Positions 29,698 to 37,744 of a stretch of 64,000 bases of DNA are shown here, piece by piece (within the stretch, counting starts at the first letter, position 1; every line of letters begins with the position of its first letter). The position numbers and the translations under genes were made by a program. Origin of the DNA: Photobacterium ganghwense (GTDB taxonomy: Bacteria; Pseudomonadota; Gammaproteobacteria; Enterobacterales; Vibrionaceae); contig NZ_PYMI01000003.1 of the NCBI RefSeq assembly GCF_003025595.1, positions 558,001 through 622,000 on the forward strand. Reading direction: 5' to 3'. The notes under the pieces are model-generated. The model saw only the letters and a list, made by a program, of their open reading frames with translations, was not told where the DNA came from and did no database searches.

Positions 29698-30915
29698 GTG
29701 AATTATCTGGTCAGCCTGTTGGGCATTATTACGCTTTTTGCGGTTGCAGTTCTTTTCTCTGAAAATCGGCGCGAGATTAATTGGCGCACAGTGGGTGGCG
29801 CTTTTGCCATTCAGCTGATTTTTGCCGGTTTTATCCTGTATGTACCGGTAGGGCGTGAAATCCTGAACAGTGTATCCACTGCGGTATCCGGTATTATTGA
29901 CTACGGTCGTATTGGTACTGAGTTCCTGTTTGGTGAACTGGCACAGTTTAAACTGGGCTTCATCTTTGCGGTGAACGTGCTGCCGACTATCGTATTCTTC
30001 TCCGCGTTGATCTCTGTGCTGTATTACCTGGGCGTCATGGGCTTTGTGATCCGCTCGATTGGCGGTCTGTTGCAACGTGTGCTGGGCACCAGCCGTACTG
30101 AATCTATGTCAGCGACTGCCAACATTTTTGTGGGTTCGGTTGAAGCGCCGCTGGTAGTACGCCCGTATTTGGCGAAAATGAGCCGTTCAGAGCTGTTTGC
30201 CGTAATGGTGGGCGGTTTGGCGTCGGTAGCTGGTGGTACCCTGGTAGGTTACGCCGGGCTGGGTGTGGATATCAGTTACCTGATTGCCGCCAGCTTTATG
30301 TCTGCACCGGCTGGTCTGATGATGGCAAAAATCCTTGTTCCACAAACAGAATCACTGCGTGATCAGGATGATGTAGCTGATGACGATGAAGACGCTCCGG
30401 TCAACATTATTGATGCAGCGACTCAGGGCGCGCTGAGCGGTCTGCAAATTGTCATGGCCGTTGGTGCCAGCCTGCTGGCGATTATCAGCTTGATCGCCCT
30501 GATCAATGGCGGCCTTGGCCATATCGGCGACTGGACCGGTGTGGACAACCTGAGTCTGGAACTGATTTTCGGCTATCTGTTTGCACCTGTTGCCTGGTTG
30601 ATCGGTGTGCCTTGGTCTGAAGCGACAGTGGCAGCCAGCCTGATCGGTAAAAAAATCGCGGTGAACGAATTTGTGGCTTTTGCTGACCTGATGAATGTGA
30701 AGCAGCAGCTGAGTGAACACTCTCAAGCCGTAGTGACTTTTGCGCTGTGTGGTTTTGCGAACCTGACGTCGATTGCGATGCTGATGGGTGGTCTGGGTGG
30801 CGTGGTGCCAAGTCGTCGACCAGATATTGCTCGGCTGGGATTCAAAGCGATTTTCGCTGCGACTCTGGCAAACCTGATGAGCGCAACGCTGGCCGGTATC
30901 TTCCTGTCATTCTGA
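29698..30915 (+). CDS. nupC: NupC-family nucleoside transporter (CNT)
   Basis: Ion-coupled concentrative uptake of nucleosides across the inner membrane. It has 405 residues from a GTG at 29698, chosen because GGAG lies 7 nt upstream; a TTG two codons earlier would be too close to it. CNT hallmarks are visible: GSVEAPLVVRPYL and ASVAGGTLVGYAGLGVDISYLIAASFMSAPAG (about 160-215), and ATVAASLIGKKIAVNEFVAF (about 300). A charged loop (DQDDVADDDEDAP) separates the halves. Substrate range within nucleosides cannot be read. A terminator follows. Confidence 0.93.
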   Translation: MNYLVSLLGIITLFAVAVLFSENRREINWRTVGGAFAIQLIFAGFILYVPVGREILNSVSTAVSGIIDYGRIGTEFLFGELAQFKLGFIFAVNVLPTIVFFSALISVLYYLGVMGFVIRSIGGLLQRVLGTSRTESMSATANIFVGSVEAPLVVRPYLAKMSRSELFAVMVGGLASVAGGTLVGYAGLGVDISYLIAASFMSAPAGLMMAKILVPQTESLRDQDDVADDDEDAPVNIIDAATQGALSGLQIVMAVGASLLAIISLIALINGGLGHIGDWTGVDNLSLELIFGYLFAPVAWLIGVPWSEATVAASLIGKKIAVNEFVAFADLMNVKQQLSEHSQAVVTFALCGFANLTSIAMLMGGLGGVVPSRRPDIARLGFKAIFAATLANLMSATLAGIFLSF

Positions 30916-30997
30916 TGAGTCGCAGAAAAGTCAGGGCAGAATAACCGGGTGCAGAACTGCCGGATAAAATCTGTATTGCCTTGAATTGAATATAAAA

Positions 30998-31026
30998 AAA
31001 CAGAGTGCTCCGGCACTCTGTTTTTG
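30998..31026. terminator. Terminator of nupC
   Basis: An 11-bp stem AAACAGAGTGC/GCACTCTGTTT with a TCCG tetraloop and T-run; also functional in shape on the other strand. Confidence 0.9.
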
Positions 31027-31214
31027 CTTTGTTGCTACATCATAAGACCTAAGGACACATTAAAACTATAGCCAAGCCTTTCTCAGGAATTGTCTCAATC
31101 TTGAAATGTTGTGACATTCACCCAATAAAATTCCTTTTTAGGGTGTTGACCGCACCGTAATGATCACTTCGTGTAAATCTGGTCTATATCCGCAGGTATC
31201 AGAGTTCACTATCT

Positions 31215-31278
31215 TTATCCGCTTATCCGCTTATCCGCTTATCCGCTTATCCGCTTATCCGCTTATCCGCTTATCCGC
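31215..31278. repeat. Eight perfect tandem copies of an 8-bp unit
   Basis: The octamer TTATCCGC is repeated exactly eight times (64 bp) without a mismatch, in the spacer between nupC and the nucleotidyltransferase gene, about 317 nt before the latter's ATG. Perfect octamer runs are prone to slipped-strand length change. The unit is not a multiple of 3, and no long ORF crosses it. Confidence 0.97.
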
Positions 31279-31443
31279 TTGCATGCGTTTAGAGGGCTCG
31301 TATCCCAGCTGAAAGGCAAGGGATGAATTGCAGCCTGACTGAAGGGCAATAGGTCTTTACTAAAATGGGTTATGGATGAAATTAGCCAATGTCGAAAAGA
31401 GATGGCTACACTTTTCAGTGTGGGGGTGTGGTTGCATAGCTTT

Positions 31444-31475
31444 CTTGTTGCATGGCTGTCTTGTTGCATGGTTGC
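31444..31475. repeat. Tandem 16-bp repeat (two copies)
   Basis: Two adjacent 16-bp units beginning CTTGTTGCATGG, with 2 mismatches, 120-150 nt upstream of the nucleotidyltransferase. Confidence 0.8.
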
Positions 31476-31550
31476 GTTATCGAATAGATGTTAGGTTGTA
31501 TATATATGATAATCATGTTGCTAAGAACAGCTACGCACTCCAAGGAAAAC

Positions 31551-31582
31551 AAGGACTCATGTCAACAAGGACTCATGTCAAC
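31551..31582. repeat. Perfect 16-bp duplication next to a ribosome site
   Basis: Two identical copies of AAGGACTCATGTCAAC are directly followed by a third partial copy, AAGGAG, which is the ribosome binding site of the nucleotidyltransferase. Each full copy carries an ATG, opening short leader frames (MSTR...) that stop near the gene start. Confidence 0.9.
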
Positions 31583-31594
31583 AAGGAGTAAAGC

Positions 31595-32782
31595 ATGAAG
31601 GGAATGATTCTTGCGGCAGGACAGGGAACCCGTGTCAGACCTATTACACATACCATTCCAAAACCTATGATTCCCATTCTTGGCAAGCCGGTCATGGAGT
31701 CCATGATTCAACTGTTTGCTACTCATGGTATCGACAAGATCGTCATCAATACCAGCCATCTTGCAGAGGTCATCGAAAATTATTTTGGTGATGGCCATCA
31801 TTTCAAAGTGCAGCTGTCATATTCCTATGAAGGGGAATTTAAAGACGGCAAATTCGTCAGTAAAGCATTGGGATCTGCAGGCGGGATGCGCAAAATTCAG
31901 GACTTTTCCGGATTTTTCGACGAAACCTTTGTGGTGGTCTGTGGTGATGCCTGGATCGATCTTGATCTGACCGAAGCAATGCGTCGCCATAAAGAATCCG
32001 GTGGTATCGCCACGATTATTACCCGGGAGGTCGAGCCGGAAGAGGTGTCGAAATACGGGGTCGTGGTGACGAACCAATACGGCAAGGTTATCAGTTTCCA
32101 GGAAAAACCGGCAGTCGAAGACGCCCTCTCGAATCAGATTAATACCGGCATTTACATTTTTGAACCGGCTATCTTCGACTTTATCCCGCCTGGTGAAGTG
32201 TATGATATTGGCGGTCAGTTATTCCCGAAACTGGTTGAAAGCGGCATCAATTTCTTTGCGACCAGCATGAATTTCCAATGGCTGGATGTTGGTAATATCA
32301 GCGATATCTGGACGGTCACCAGCGATATTCTGAATGGCAAGGTTCCGGGTTATCCGATTCCCGGCACTCAGATAAAGCCGGGCATTTGGGTGGGCATTAA
32401 TACCGTTTTCAATCCGGCAGACTGCAATATCACGCCCCCGGTGATCATCAGTAGCGGCTGTGACATTAAGCCGGGCGCAATTATTGAAGGTCCTGCTGTG
32501 ATTGGCGCAAACTGCAAAGTTGAAAAAGGCGCGGTGGTGAAAAAAAGCCTGATTGGCGAATACATTCATGTGACGCCGTCGGCTTACGTCGAAAACAAAA
32601 CAGTTTTTGGCGACTACTTTATTAGTCATGATGGTTATACTCAGTCGCTCGCTGAACTGGATGCCGTACAGCGGCTCAAAGATCGCCGACAGGTGCAACC
32701 TATGATTGGGGCCATTGGCAACATGCCGGTTTTTGTCTCCAGCAAGCCGCCTGAAGACAGTGAAGAAATTCTGACTAAATAG
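31595..32782 (+). CDS. Sugar-1-phosphate nucleotidyltransferase
   Basis: NDP-sugar pyrophosphorylase-type enzyme of 395 residues, expected to join a sugar-1-phosphate to an NTP. The nucleotide-binding signature GMILAAGQGTRVRP...PKPM is at residues 3-25, the catalytic domain runs to about 235 (VVCGDAWIDLD near 110), and a C-terminal left-handed beta-helix of hexapeptide repeats follows (about 250-340). It resembles GDP-mannose/glucose-1-P transferases, but base and sugar cannot be fixed by eye. AAGGAG lies 7 nt upstream. It stands alone, outside any polysaccharide cluster, behind a repeat-laden leader. Confidence 0.85.
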   Translation: MKGMILAAGQGTRVRPITHTIPKPMIPILGKPVMESMIQLFATHGIDKIVINTSHLAEVIENYFGDGHHFKVQLSYSYEGEFKDGKFVSKALGSAGGMRKIQDFSGFFDETFVVVCGDAWIDLDLTEAMRRHKESGGIATIITREVEPEEVSKYGVVVTNQYGKVISFQEKPAVEDALSNQINTGIYIFEPAIFDFIPPGEVYDIGGQLFPKLVESGINFFATSMNFQWLDVGNISDIWTVTSDILNGKVPGYPIPGTQIKPGIWVGINTVFNPADCNITPPVIISSGCDIKPGAIIEGPAVIGANCKVEKGAVVKKSLIGEYIHVTPSAYVENKTVFGDYFISHDGYTQSLAELDAVQRLKDRRQVQPMIGAIGNMPVFVSSKPPEDSEEILTK

Positions 32783-33475
32783 CAATGCCGGAATTAAGCG
32801 GGTGGCGGGGATTGAACTGGAATTCATGTAGATCGATAAGTATGTCTGTAATCGGAAGCGTCGCAGAAAGCGTTCTTTATTAGACAACTTTCTTTTTCAA
32901 ACAGCTTTCTTTTTCAGACTGCTTTCATTTTCAGATAGCTTCTTTGCAAGCATGCTTGTCAGTCCGCGCACTCGCACCTTTTCGCATGTTCTCGTGCGCA
33001 TACGTATTGGTTAGTCAGGCAGTGCTGTCTGTTCATCTGTTAATCTGAACATCCACGACATTGACTGAGATTACCCTCCCACCATTTTGTAAATCGATTT
33101 CATTGACGATAGGTTCAAAAAGCATGTGTTTTAAACGGTGCCATGCATATAAACAGAGCTGTTCGCAAAGAAATAATAGCGAAATCATTCCGATGAGAAT
33201 GTCGTTACGTTTACATTCTTGAGTAATAGATCGTGTGATAATTCTGTGAATCTGCGTTTTATTAGTTTCTTTGATGCCAAACTGGCGGCATTTCACATGC
33301 TTTATATTGGGCATTTTGCCAAATGATTTTTGTGCTGATCACAATTTCTTAACATCGTAGCTTCCTTTAGTTGACATCTGTAAGGCTGATATGGGTAATT
33401 AGGATAAAACATCAATTTAAAACAAATGTATTAATCCTGTCTCCGACACGTGAAGAAAACAAAAGGTGAACCCAT
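32783..33475. other. Long intergenic region, no convincing gene
   Basis: A 693-nt gap between the nucleotidyltransferase and the acyl-CoA ligase. It holds a 17-bp tandem repeat (32886-32936) and AT-rich sequence upstream of the ligase. A 93-codon minus-strand frame (33033-33314) lacks a ribosome site and family features, so it is not called. Confidence 0.5.
32886..32936. repeat. Three imperfect 17-bp tandem repeats
   Basis: Units of the form nnCTTTCTTTTTCAGAC follow each other three times, and a decayed fourth continues to about 32953. The tract is pyrimidine-rich on the plus strand. Confidence 0.75.
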
Positions 33476-35023
33476 ATGATGAATCTTGCTGCTGCGCTAC
33501 AAAGGAATGCTGCTTGTAAACCCAACCAGGTTGCTCTGGTGTGTGGAGAAACGGAAATTACATATGCGCAGTTTGATGCGATTGCAGGAAAAATTGCCCA
33601 TGCATTGATTCAAAATGGTATTCAGGCAGGAGATCGGGTTGCTCTGAGTTGTCCTAATCTGCCTTTCTTCCCTTTAGTGTATTACGGTATTCAGAAGGCC
33701 GGTGCTGTGGCCGTGCCACTAAATGTGTTACTGAAATCACGCGAAATTAAATATCACCTCGAAGACTCCAAAGCCAAATTTTACTTCTGTTTTGAAGGCA
33801 CGCCGGATCTGCCTATGGCTCGTGAAGGGATTGCTGCCTTTGGTGCGGTAGACAGTTGTGAGAGCATGATTGTCATGACACTGGATCAGACGCAGCACAA
33901 GTTTGAAGGGCAACCGACACTTAACAGTTTCATTCATGATGTCGAACCACTGGAAGACTATGTGCAGCGTGAAGCTGATGATACCTGCGTTATCCTCTAT
34001 ACCTCAGGCACAACAGGGCTGCCAAAAGGTGCGGAGCTGACTCAAAATAACATCGTGATGAACGCGATGGTGGCGCAGAATATCATGGCGACCCAGGGCA
34101 GTGAAGTACACCTCATTACCTTGCCTCTGTTCCATACTTTTGGTCAGACCGTCCACTTAAATGCCGGAGTGCTGAGTGGGGCGAAACTAGTGCTGGTTCC
34201 GCGCTTTGAGCCAAACCACGTGCTGGAATTGATTGAAAAACACAAAGTGAACATTTTCGCGGGTGTGCCGACGATGTATATCGGCCTGATTCATGCTCAG
34301 CTTAACTATGATGTTTCTTCCCTGCGTATCGCAGTAAGTGGTGGCGCATCATTACCGACGGAAGTGATTCGTACGTTTGAATCACGCTTTAACGTCCCTA
34401 TTCTGGAAGGTTATGGCTTATCTGAAACCAGCCCGATTGCATGCTTTAATCACTTAGACTGCGAGCGTATTCCCGGTTCTGTCGGCCAGCCAGTTCAGGG
34501 GGTAGAAGTGCGAGTCGTCGATGTTGAAGGCAAAACACTCCCAATCGGTGAGGAAGGAGAAATCATTGTCCGTGGCCATAACATCATGAAAGGCTATCTG
34601 GATCGCCCGGACGCGACGGAAGCGGCAATTCGAAATGGTTGGTTCTACACCGGTGATATTGGCCGGTTCGATGAGTCTGGCAACATGTACATCGTAGATC
34701 GGGTGAAAGATATGATCATCCGTGGCGGCTTTAATGTATATCCACGTGAGATTGAAGAAGTCTTTATGACACATCCATCGGTAGCCATGGTTGCAGTAAT
34801 CGGGATTCCGAATGAGGAATACGGCGAAGAAATTAAGGCGTATGTGGTGCTCAAAGAAGGGCAGGAAATTGAAGCCGACGAGTTGCAAGCCTGGGGTAAA
34901 GCGCAGTTTGCCGCGTTCAAATATCCGCGTTTTGTCGAAATTCGGAAACAACTACCAATGAGTGCAACGGGTAAAATCCTTAAACGTGAACTCAAGGCTG
35001 AAATCAAAGAAGTCACCGCCTAA
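33476..35023 (+). CDS. Long-chain fatty acid--CoA ligase family protein
   Basis: Acyl-adenylate-forming enzyme of 515 residues that activates a carboxylic acid with ATP and CoA. The P-loop motif YTSGTTGLPKGAELTQ (about 170-185), the A5 motif GYGLSETSP (about 308), the hinge region GWFYTGDIGRFDESGNMYIVDR (about 385-405) and the terminal catalytic lysine region (MSATGKILKRELK) are all present. An AGGTGA ribosome site precedes two adjacent ATGs (33476, 33479). Acyl chain length is not readable. It is a single gene with a strong terminator. Confidence 0.9.
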   Translation: MMNLAAALQRNAACKPNQVALVCGETEITYAQFDAIAGKIAHALIQNGIQAGDRVALSCPNLPFFPLVYYGIQKAGAVAVPLNVLLKSREIKYHLEDSKAKFYFCFEGTPDLPMAREGIAAFGAVDSCESMIVMTLDQTQHKFEGQPTLNSFIHDVEPLEDYVQREADDTCVILYTSGTTGLPKGAELTQNNIVMNAMVAQNIMATQGSEVHLITLPLFHTFGQTVHLNAGVLSGAKLVLVPRFEPNHVLELIEKHKVNIFAGVPTMYIGLIHAQLNYDVSSLRIAVSGGASLPTEVIRTFESRFNVPILEGYGLSETSPIACFNHLDCERIPGSVGQPVQGVEVRVVDVEGKTLPIGEEGEIIVRGHNIMKGYLDRPDATEAAIRNGWFYTGDIGRFDESGNMYIVDRVKDMIIRGGFNVYPREIEEVFMTHPSVAMVAVIGIPNEEYGEEIKAYVVLKEGQEIEADELQAWGKAQFAAFKYPRFVEIRKQLPMSATGKILKRELKAEIKEVTA

Positions 35024-35054
35024 GGCTATATCTGTACACTATAAAGCCTAAATT

Positions 35055-35100
35055 AAAACAGCCAGCATGGGCATCGCTAGCCTGGGCTGGCTGTTTTGTT
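35055..35100. terminator. Terminator after the acyl-CoA ligase
   Basis: A 12-bp outer stem AAAACAGCCAGC/GCTGGCTGTTTT with an internal hairpin; a T-run follows. This marks the end of core DNA before the cassette island. Confidence 0.85.
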
Positions 35101-35186
35101 TCCAATATCCATTTCACATGAGAGCTTTTTTATAACAAAAATATTAAATCAAAATTATTATCACGACACTGCCATTATAACGATGC

Positions 35187-35393
35187 ATAGTGGAATATTG
35201 GCAAAGTTCGAGAGAGCTTAAGAGCGTGATATCGTCTGGTGGGTCAACACATTGTATTGTGTATCTTCTTCGTGGATACTGAACGAATGTTTGGCTAAAT
35301 CAATGCCATAAATTGATAGTGACATGGCGACCTCCAAGGACGGTAGTCAGACATTACCCTATGTGGCAGAGCCTGATGAGGGGGCGTGTCATT
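35187..35393 (-). mobile_element. Truncated IS110/IS1111-type remnant (copy A)
   Basis: Right end of the same element family seen at 35951-37295. The sequence around the transposase start (ATG at 35325 on the minus strand, encoding MSLSIYGIDLAKHSFSIHE) and the outer end are recognisable, but the frame stops after about 35 codons, the left part is missing, and the terminal inverted repeat has lost 4 bp. It differs from the other copies at many positions, so it is the oldest or a separate lineage. It ends at TCATT next to a CGCTAA that resembles an attC core. Confidence 0.8.
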
Positions 35394-35415
35394 CGCTAAA
35401 CGATAAAGGAAACAA

Positions 35416-35847
35416 ATGAAAAAGTTAATAAAGAAGTTAGTTTTTTTAATATTAATAAGCGGCTCGCTTCACGGTTATGCGGGTACAAAAAGCGAAGTAA
35501 TGAGCCTTGGTTTTAGAGAGAAAACAAAGCCTCTAACATTATCTACAGGCGAGGTAATACAACTTGAGGGCTTAGCTAAGATATACGCTACGGAAACAGA
35601 AGCTTGGGTTCTCATACTCAATTATCGTTCTGATAGCCTAGAACCAACAGAATTAAGAAAGAAAGCAGAACTAATTTGGCCAAAGTTTAAACCCACTGTT
35701 GAGAAAATGGGGTTGCGGTATGCGGGTATTCATGCAAAAAAGTACCCAGTTGAAAATCCTACAGCAGAGACTAAATTTGAGGGTTTCAATTTAATACTAG
35801 TTAAGCAAAGTAATGATGAGTGGGTATTTATCGATGATGTCAAGTGA
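35416..35847 (+). CDS. Secreted hypothetical protein, probable cassette gene
   Basis: A 143-residue protein of unrecognised family. The N-terminus is a signal peptide (two Lys clusters, then LVFLILISGSLHGYA); the mature part is mixed alpha/beta with no cysteine pairs. AAGGAAAC lies close before the ATG. The codons are AT-rich compared with the core genes. It sits between the right ends of IS copies A and B, each beside attC-like sequence, which fits an integron cassette. The function is unknown. Confidence 0.7.
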   Translation: MKKLIKKLVFLILISGSLHGYAGTKSEVMSLGFREKTKPLTLSTGEVIQLEGLAKIYATETEAWVLILNYRSDSLEPTELRKKAELIWPKFKPTVEKMGLRYAGIHAKKYPVENPTAETKFEGFNLILVKQSNDEWVFIDDVK

Positions 35848-35999
35848 CAACTGGTGAAAAAAGCAATCAAGGTTGACGCGTTACACTCGGTAATTTGGGT
35901 ATGAAGTTCGTGTGTTGGTTGGTTCAGCGGGGTGCACTTTATTGTGCAGGTACATAAACTCCCCCGGTCGTTAACAACTGCTTTATATACTATAAAGTT

Positions 36000-36205
36000 G
36001 GGACTGCCGCTCTACATTCGGTCTGTTTACTGGTGTTCAACGCCATGACCCTGATGACACTACGCGGTTGCGGTTCCTCATTCGTTAGAAGGCATCTAAG
36101 TGCCCGCCGCATTATCAGGTCTTCCCGCAAAAGGTCTTAACCTTACATCATCATTGGCTATTGCCATGACCCGGTGAAGCTATTTCTTCCTTTAGAAAAC
36201 AGTTT
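36000..36205 (-). ncRNA. Putative target-guide (bridge/seek) RNA region of copy B
   Basis: About 200 nt of non-coding sequence lie between the transposase stop and the left IS end, and are closely conserved in copy C (38725-38945). IS1111-group elements are known to encode a guide RNA in the region downstream of the transposase. Exact ends and the guide loops cannot be set by eye. Confidence 0.4.
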
Positions 36206-36210
36206 GGCTT

Positions 36211-37224
36211 TTATATTGGTTGGTATTCGGTGCCGTTACTGAGTAGCGACCATATTATCCGAGCATTTTTGGCGGCCAGTGCCACAATGGCCCGCTTGAA
36301 GCCTCGCCGTTTGACCAAGTTTTTACACCATAAACTCAAGCGGTCAGTCTTGTTACCGATGGCGGAGATAACAGCTCTGGCACCATGAACCAATAATGTC
36401 CTGAGGTACTTATCGCCTTTTTGGGTTATTCGGCCAAGCCGGGGCTTCCCTCCAGTTGAATATTGTGACGGTACTAACCCGAGCCAAGTAGCAAAGTCGC
36501 GCCCTTTGTCGAACTGCTCACCTTTACCGATGCTTGCTATGACGGCGGTGGCGGTAATAGGGCCAATGCCAGCCACTTTCATGATTTTCTGTGCATTATG
36601 GCTACGTGAAACTAGCATATCAAAGCAGCGCTCTTGGTCAGCGATTCGCTGATTGATATTGAGTAAGTGCTCGTAACTATCGGAGAGGAGAGCTCTTGCT
36701 AAGTCGGGCAGTTGGTTTTCAGCATTTTCAAGTGCTTCGGGAATGGCTTTTTGTATAGCATGACGACCCTTTGGGGCGATAATACCAAACTCGGCCAGCA
36801 TTGCTCGTAGTTGGTTAAGTAAGGCTGTTCGCTCATGAACCCAGTTATCACGGGCTCGATGTAGCAGCAAAATAGCTTGCTGGTCAGGTGATTTGATTTT
36901 AACGAAGCGCGTTGAAGAACGGGTGACAGCTACGCAGATAGCGACGGCATCGTTGAGGTCACTTTTGGCCCCCGTCCTGAAAGGCGCCACATATTTTGAC
37001 GCCATTATCCTAACGGTATGCCCAAGTTTAGTGAGCTCTCGAGCCCAATAGTGAGAGGCTCCACAGGCTTCCATTCCGACAATGGCTGGCGGGATATTGG
37101 CAAAGGTCGAAAGGACTTTTGAGCGAGTTATTGTTTTATGGATCAGTACCTTGCTTTGCTCATCTTAGCCGTGGATACTGAACGAATGTTTGGCTAAATC
37201 AATGCCATAAATTGATAGTGACAT
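36211..37224 (-). pseudogene. IS110-family transposase with in-frame stop
   Basis: A DEDD-type transposase/recombinase of 337 codons from ATG at 37224. The N-terminal RuvC-like part has GIDLAK; the acidic residues of SDLNDAVAI follow; the C-terminal Transposase_20 domain carries GIGPITATAVIASIG and the conserved serine region PSQYSTGGKPRLGRITQKGDKYLRT. Codon 20 is TAA (37165-37167), where copy C has GAA, so the full protein is not made. A frame from an internal ATG (37074) gives 287 residues lacking the first catalytic aspartate. The remainder is intact, so the mutation is recent. Confidence 0.85.
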
Positions 37225-37318
37225 GGTGGCCTCCAAGGTCGGTAGTCAGACTTACCCAGTGTGGCAGAGCCTGATGAGGGGGAGTCCATGTCATTCGTTA
37301 GCATTCATGGGGTAAAAA

Positions 37319-37552
37319 ATGTCTCACAAAACAGAAGTTCGTTACTGTTCGGATTGTGGTATGGATACTCATCACGTAGTTATCTTGGTAAGAAAACAGA
37401 GTGCTTTCAAAGGTACCAAAAATCAAAAACTTAAGGAATTTATAGCAGGTGCGATTAAAGGTTGGGCTCTTGGTGCATTTGTTGCCTCTATGGATGAGTT
37501 TGAACGTCACCTCGTTTGTGAAAAGTGCGGTAAAAAGACAGTAGAAAGTTAA
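37319..37552 (+). CDS. Small zinc-ribbon protein, probable cassette gene
   Basis: A 77-residue protein with one Cys pair at each end (CSDCG near residue 10, CEKCGK near 69), forming a split four-cysteine zinc ribbon. Between them lies a glycine/alanine-rich hydrophobic stretch (IAGAIKGWALGAFVASM) that could be a membrane-interacting helix. The ATG is 24 nt after the end of IS copy B, and an intact attC follows the gene, so it is a complete cassette apart from the inserted element. The function is unknown. Confidence 0.7.
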   Translation: MSHKTEVRYCSDCGMDTHHVVILVRKQSAFKGTKNQKLKEFIAGAIKGWALGAFVASMDEFERHLVCEKCGKKTVES

Positions 37553-37596
37553 CTACTTAATAGCGTAGAAGATTTATCGCATGACTTGGGGCTGAA

Positions 37597-37722
37597 TGCT
37601 AATAAACGCTTTAAGACGGATTCGCAACGCTCGGCGGTTTTGGTTTGATTTGGATTTTGTGTTTACGGTGCAATAATTGAGTGTCGTGGTAGCGTTGCTC
37701 ACCATTTAAGCGGGCGTTAGTT
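37597..37722 (+). repeat. Intact attC site (Vibrio-repeat type)
   Basis: The outer arms AAACGCTTTAAGACGG and CCATTTAAGCGGGCGTTAG pair. The inner arms GCAACGCT and AGCGTTGC pair perfectly. The site ends in the GCGTTAG core. This is the structure of a roughly 125-bp integron attC and separates the zinc-ribbon and DUF2971 cassettes. Confidence 0.85.
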
Positions 37723-37744
37723 GCTTCGATGAAATAGGTTAATC

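Larger units (their letters stand above)
35951..37295 (-). mobile_element. IS110-family (IS1111 group) element, copy B
   Basis: A 1345-bp element with one transposase frame on the minus strand. Ends are defined by comparison with copy C and by an imperfect subterminal inverted repeat: TACATAAACTCCCCC at the left, GGGGGAGTCCATGT at the right. The right side abuts CGTTAGC, an attC-like core. No target duplication is seen, as expected for IS110 elements. The IS1111-attC group is known to insert specifically in integron attC sites. The transposase has a premature stop, so this copy is probably not autonomous. Confidence 0.85.

Noticed and set aside
31215..31278. CRISPR array
   Set aside because: The octamer units are contiguous with no spacers; no cas genes are present.
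31376..31591. 71-codon plus-strand frame ending 3 nt before the nucleotidyltransferase start
   Set aside because: It runs through both 16-bp duplications, has no ribosome site and no family features; it is more likely leader sequence opened by the repeats than a gene.
33033..33314. 93-codon minus-strand frame in the 32.8-33.5 kb gap
   Set aside because: No Shine-Dalgarno, AT-rich composition and no recognisable motif; it is probably a chance frame in non-coding DNA.
36211..37074. Treating the 287-codon frame as an intact transposase gene
   Set aside because: Comparison with copy C shows the true start is at 37224, with a stop at codon 20; the shorter frame lacks the first catalytic aspartate.
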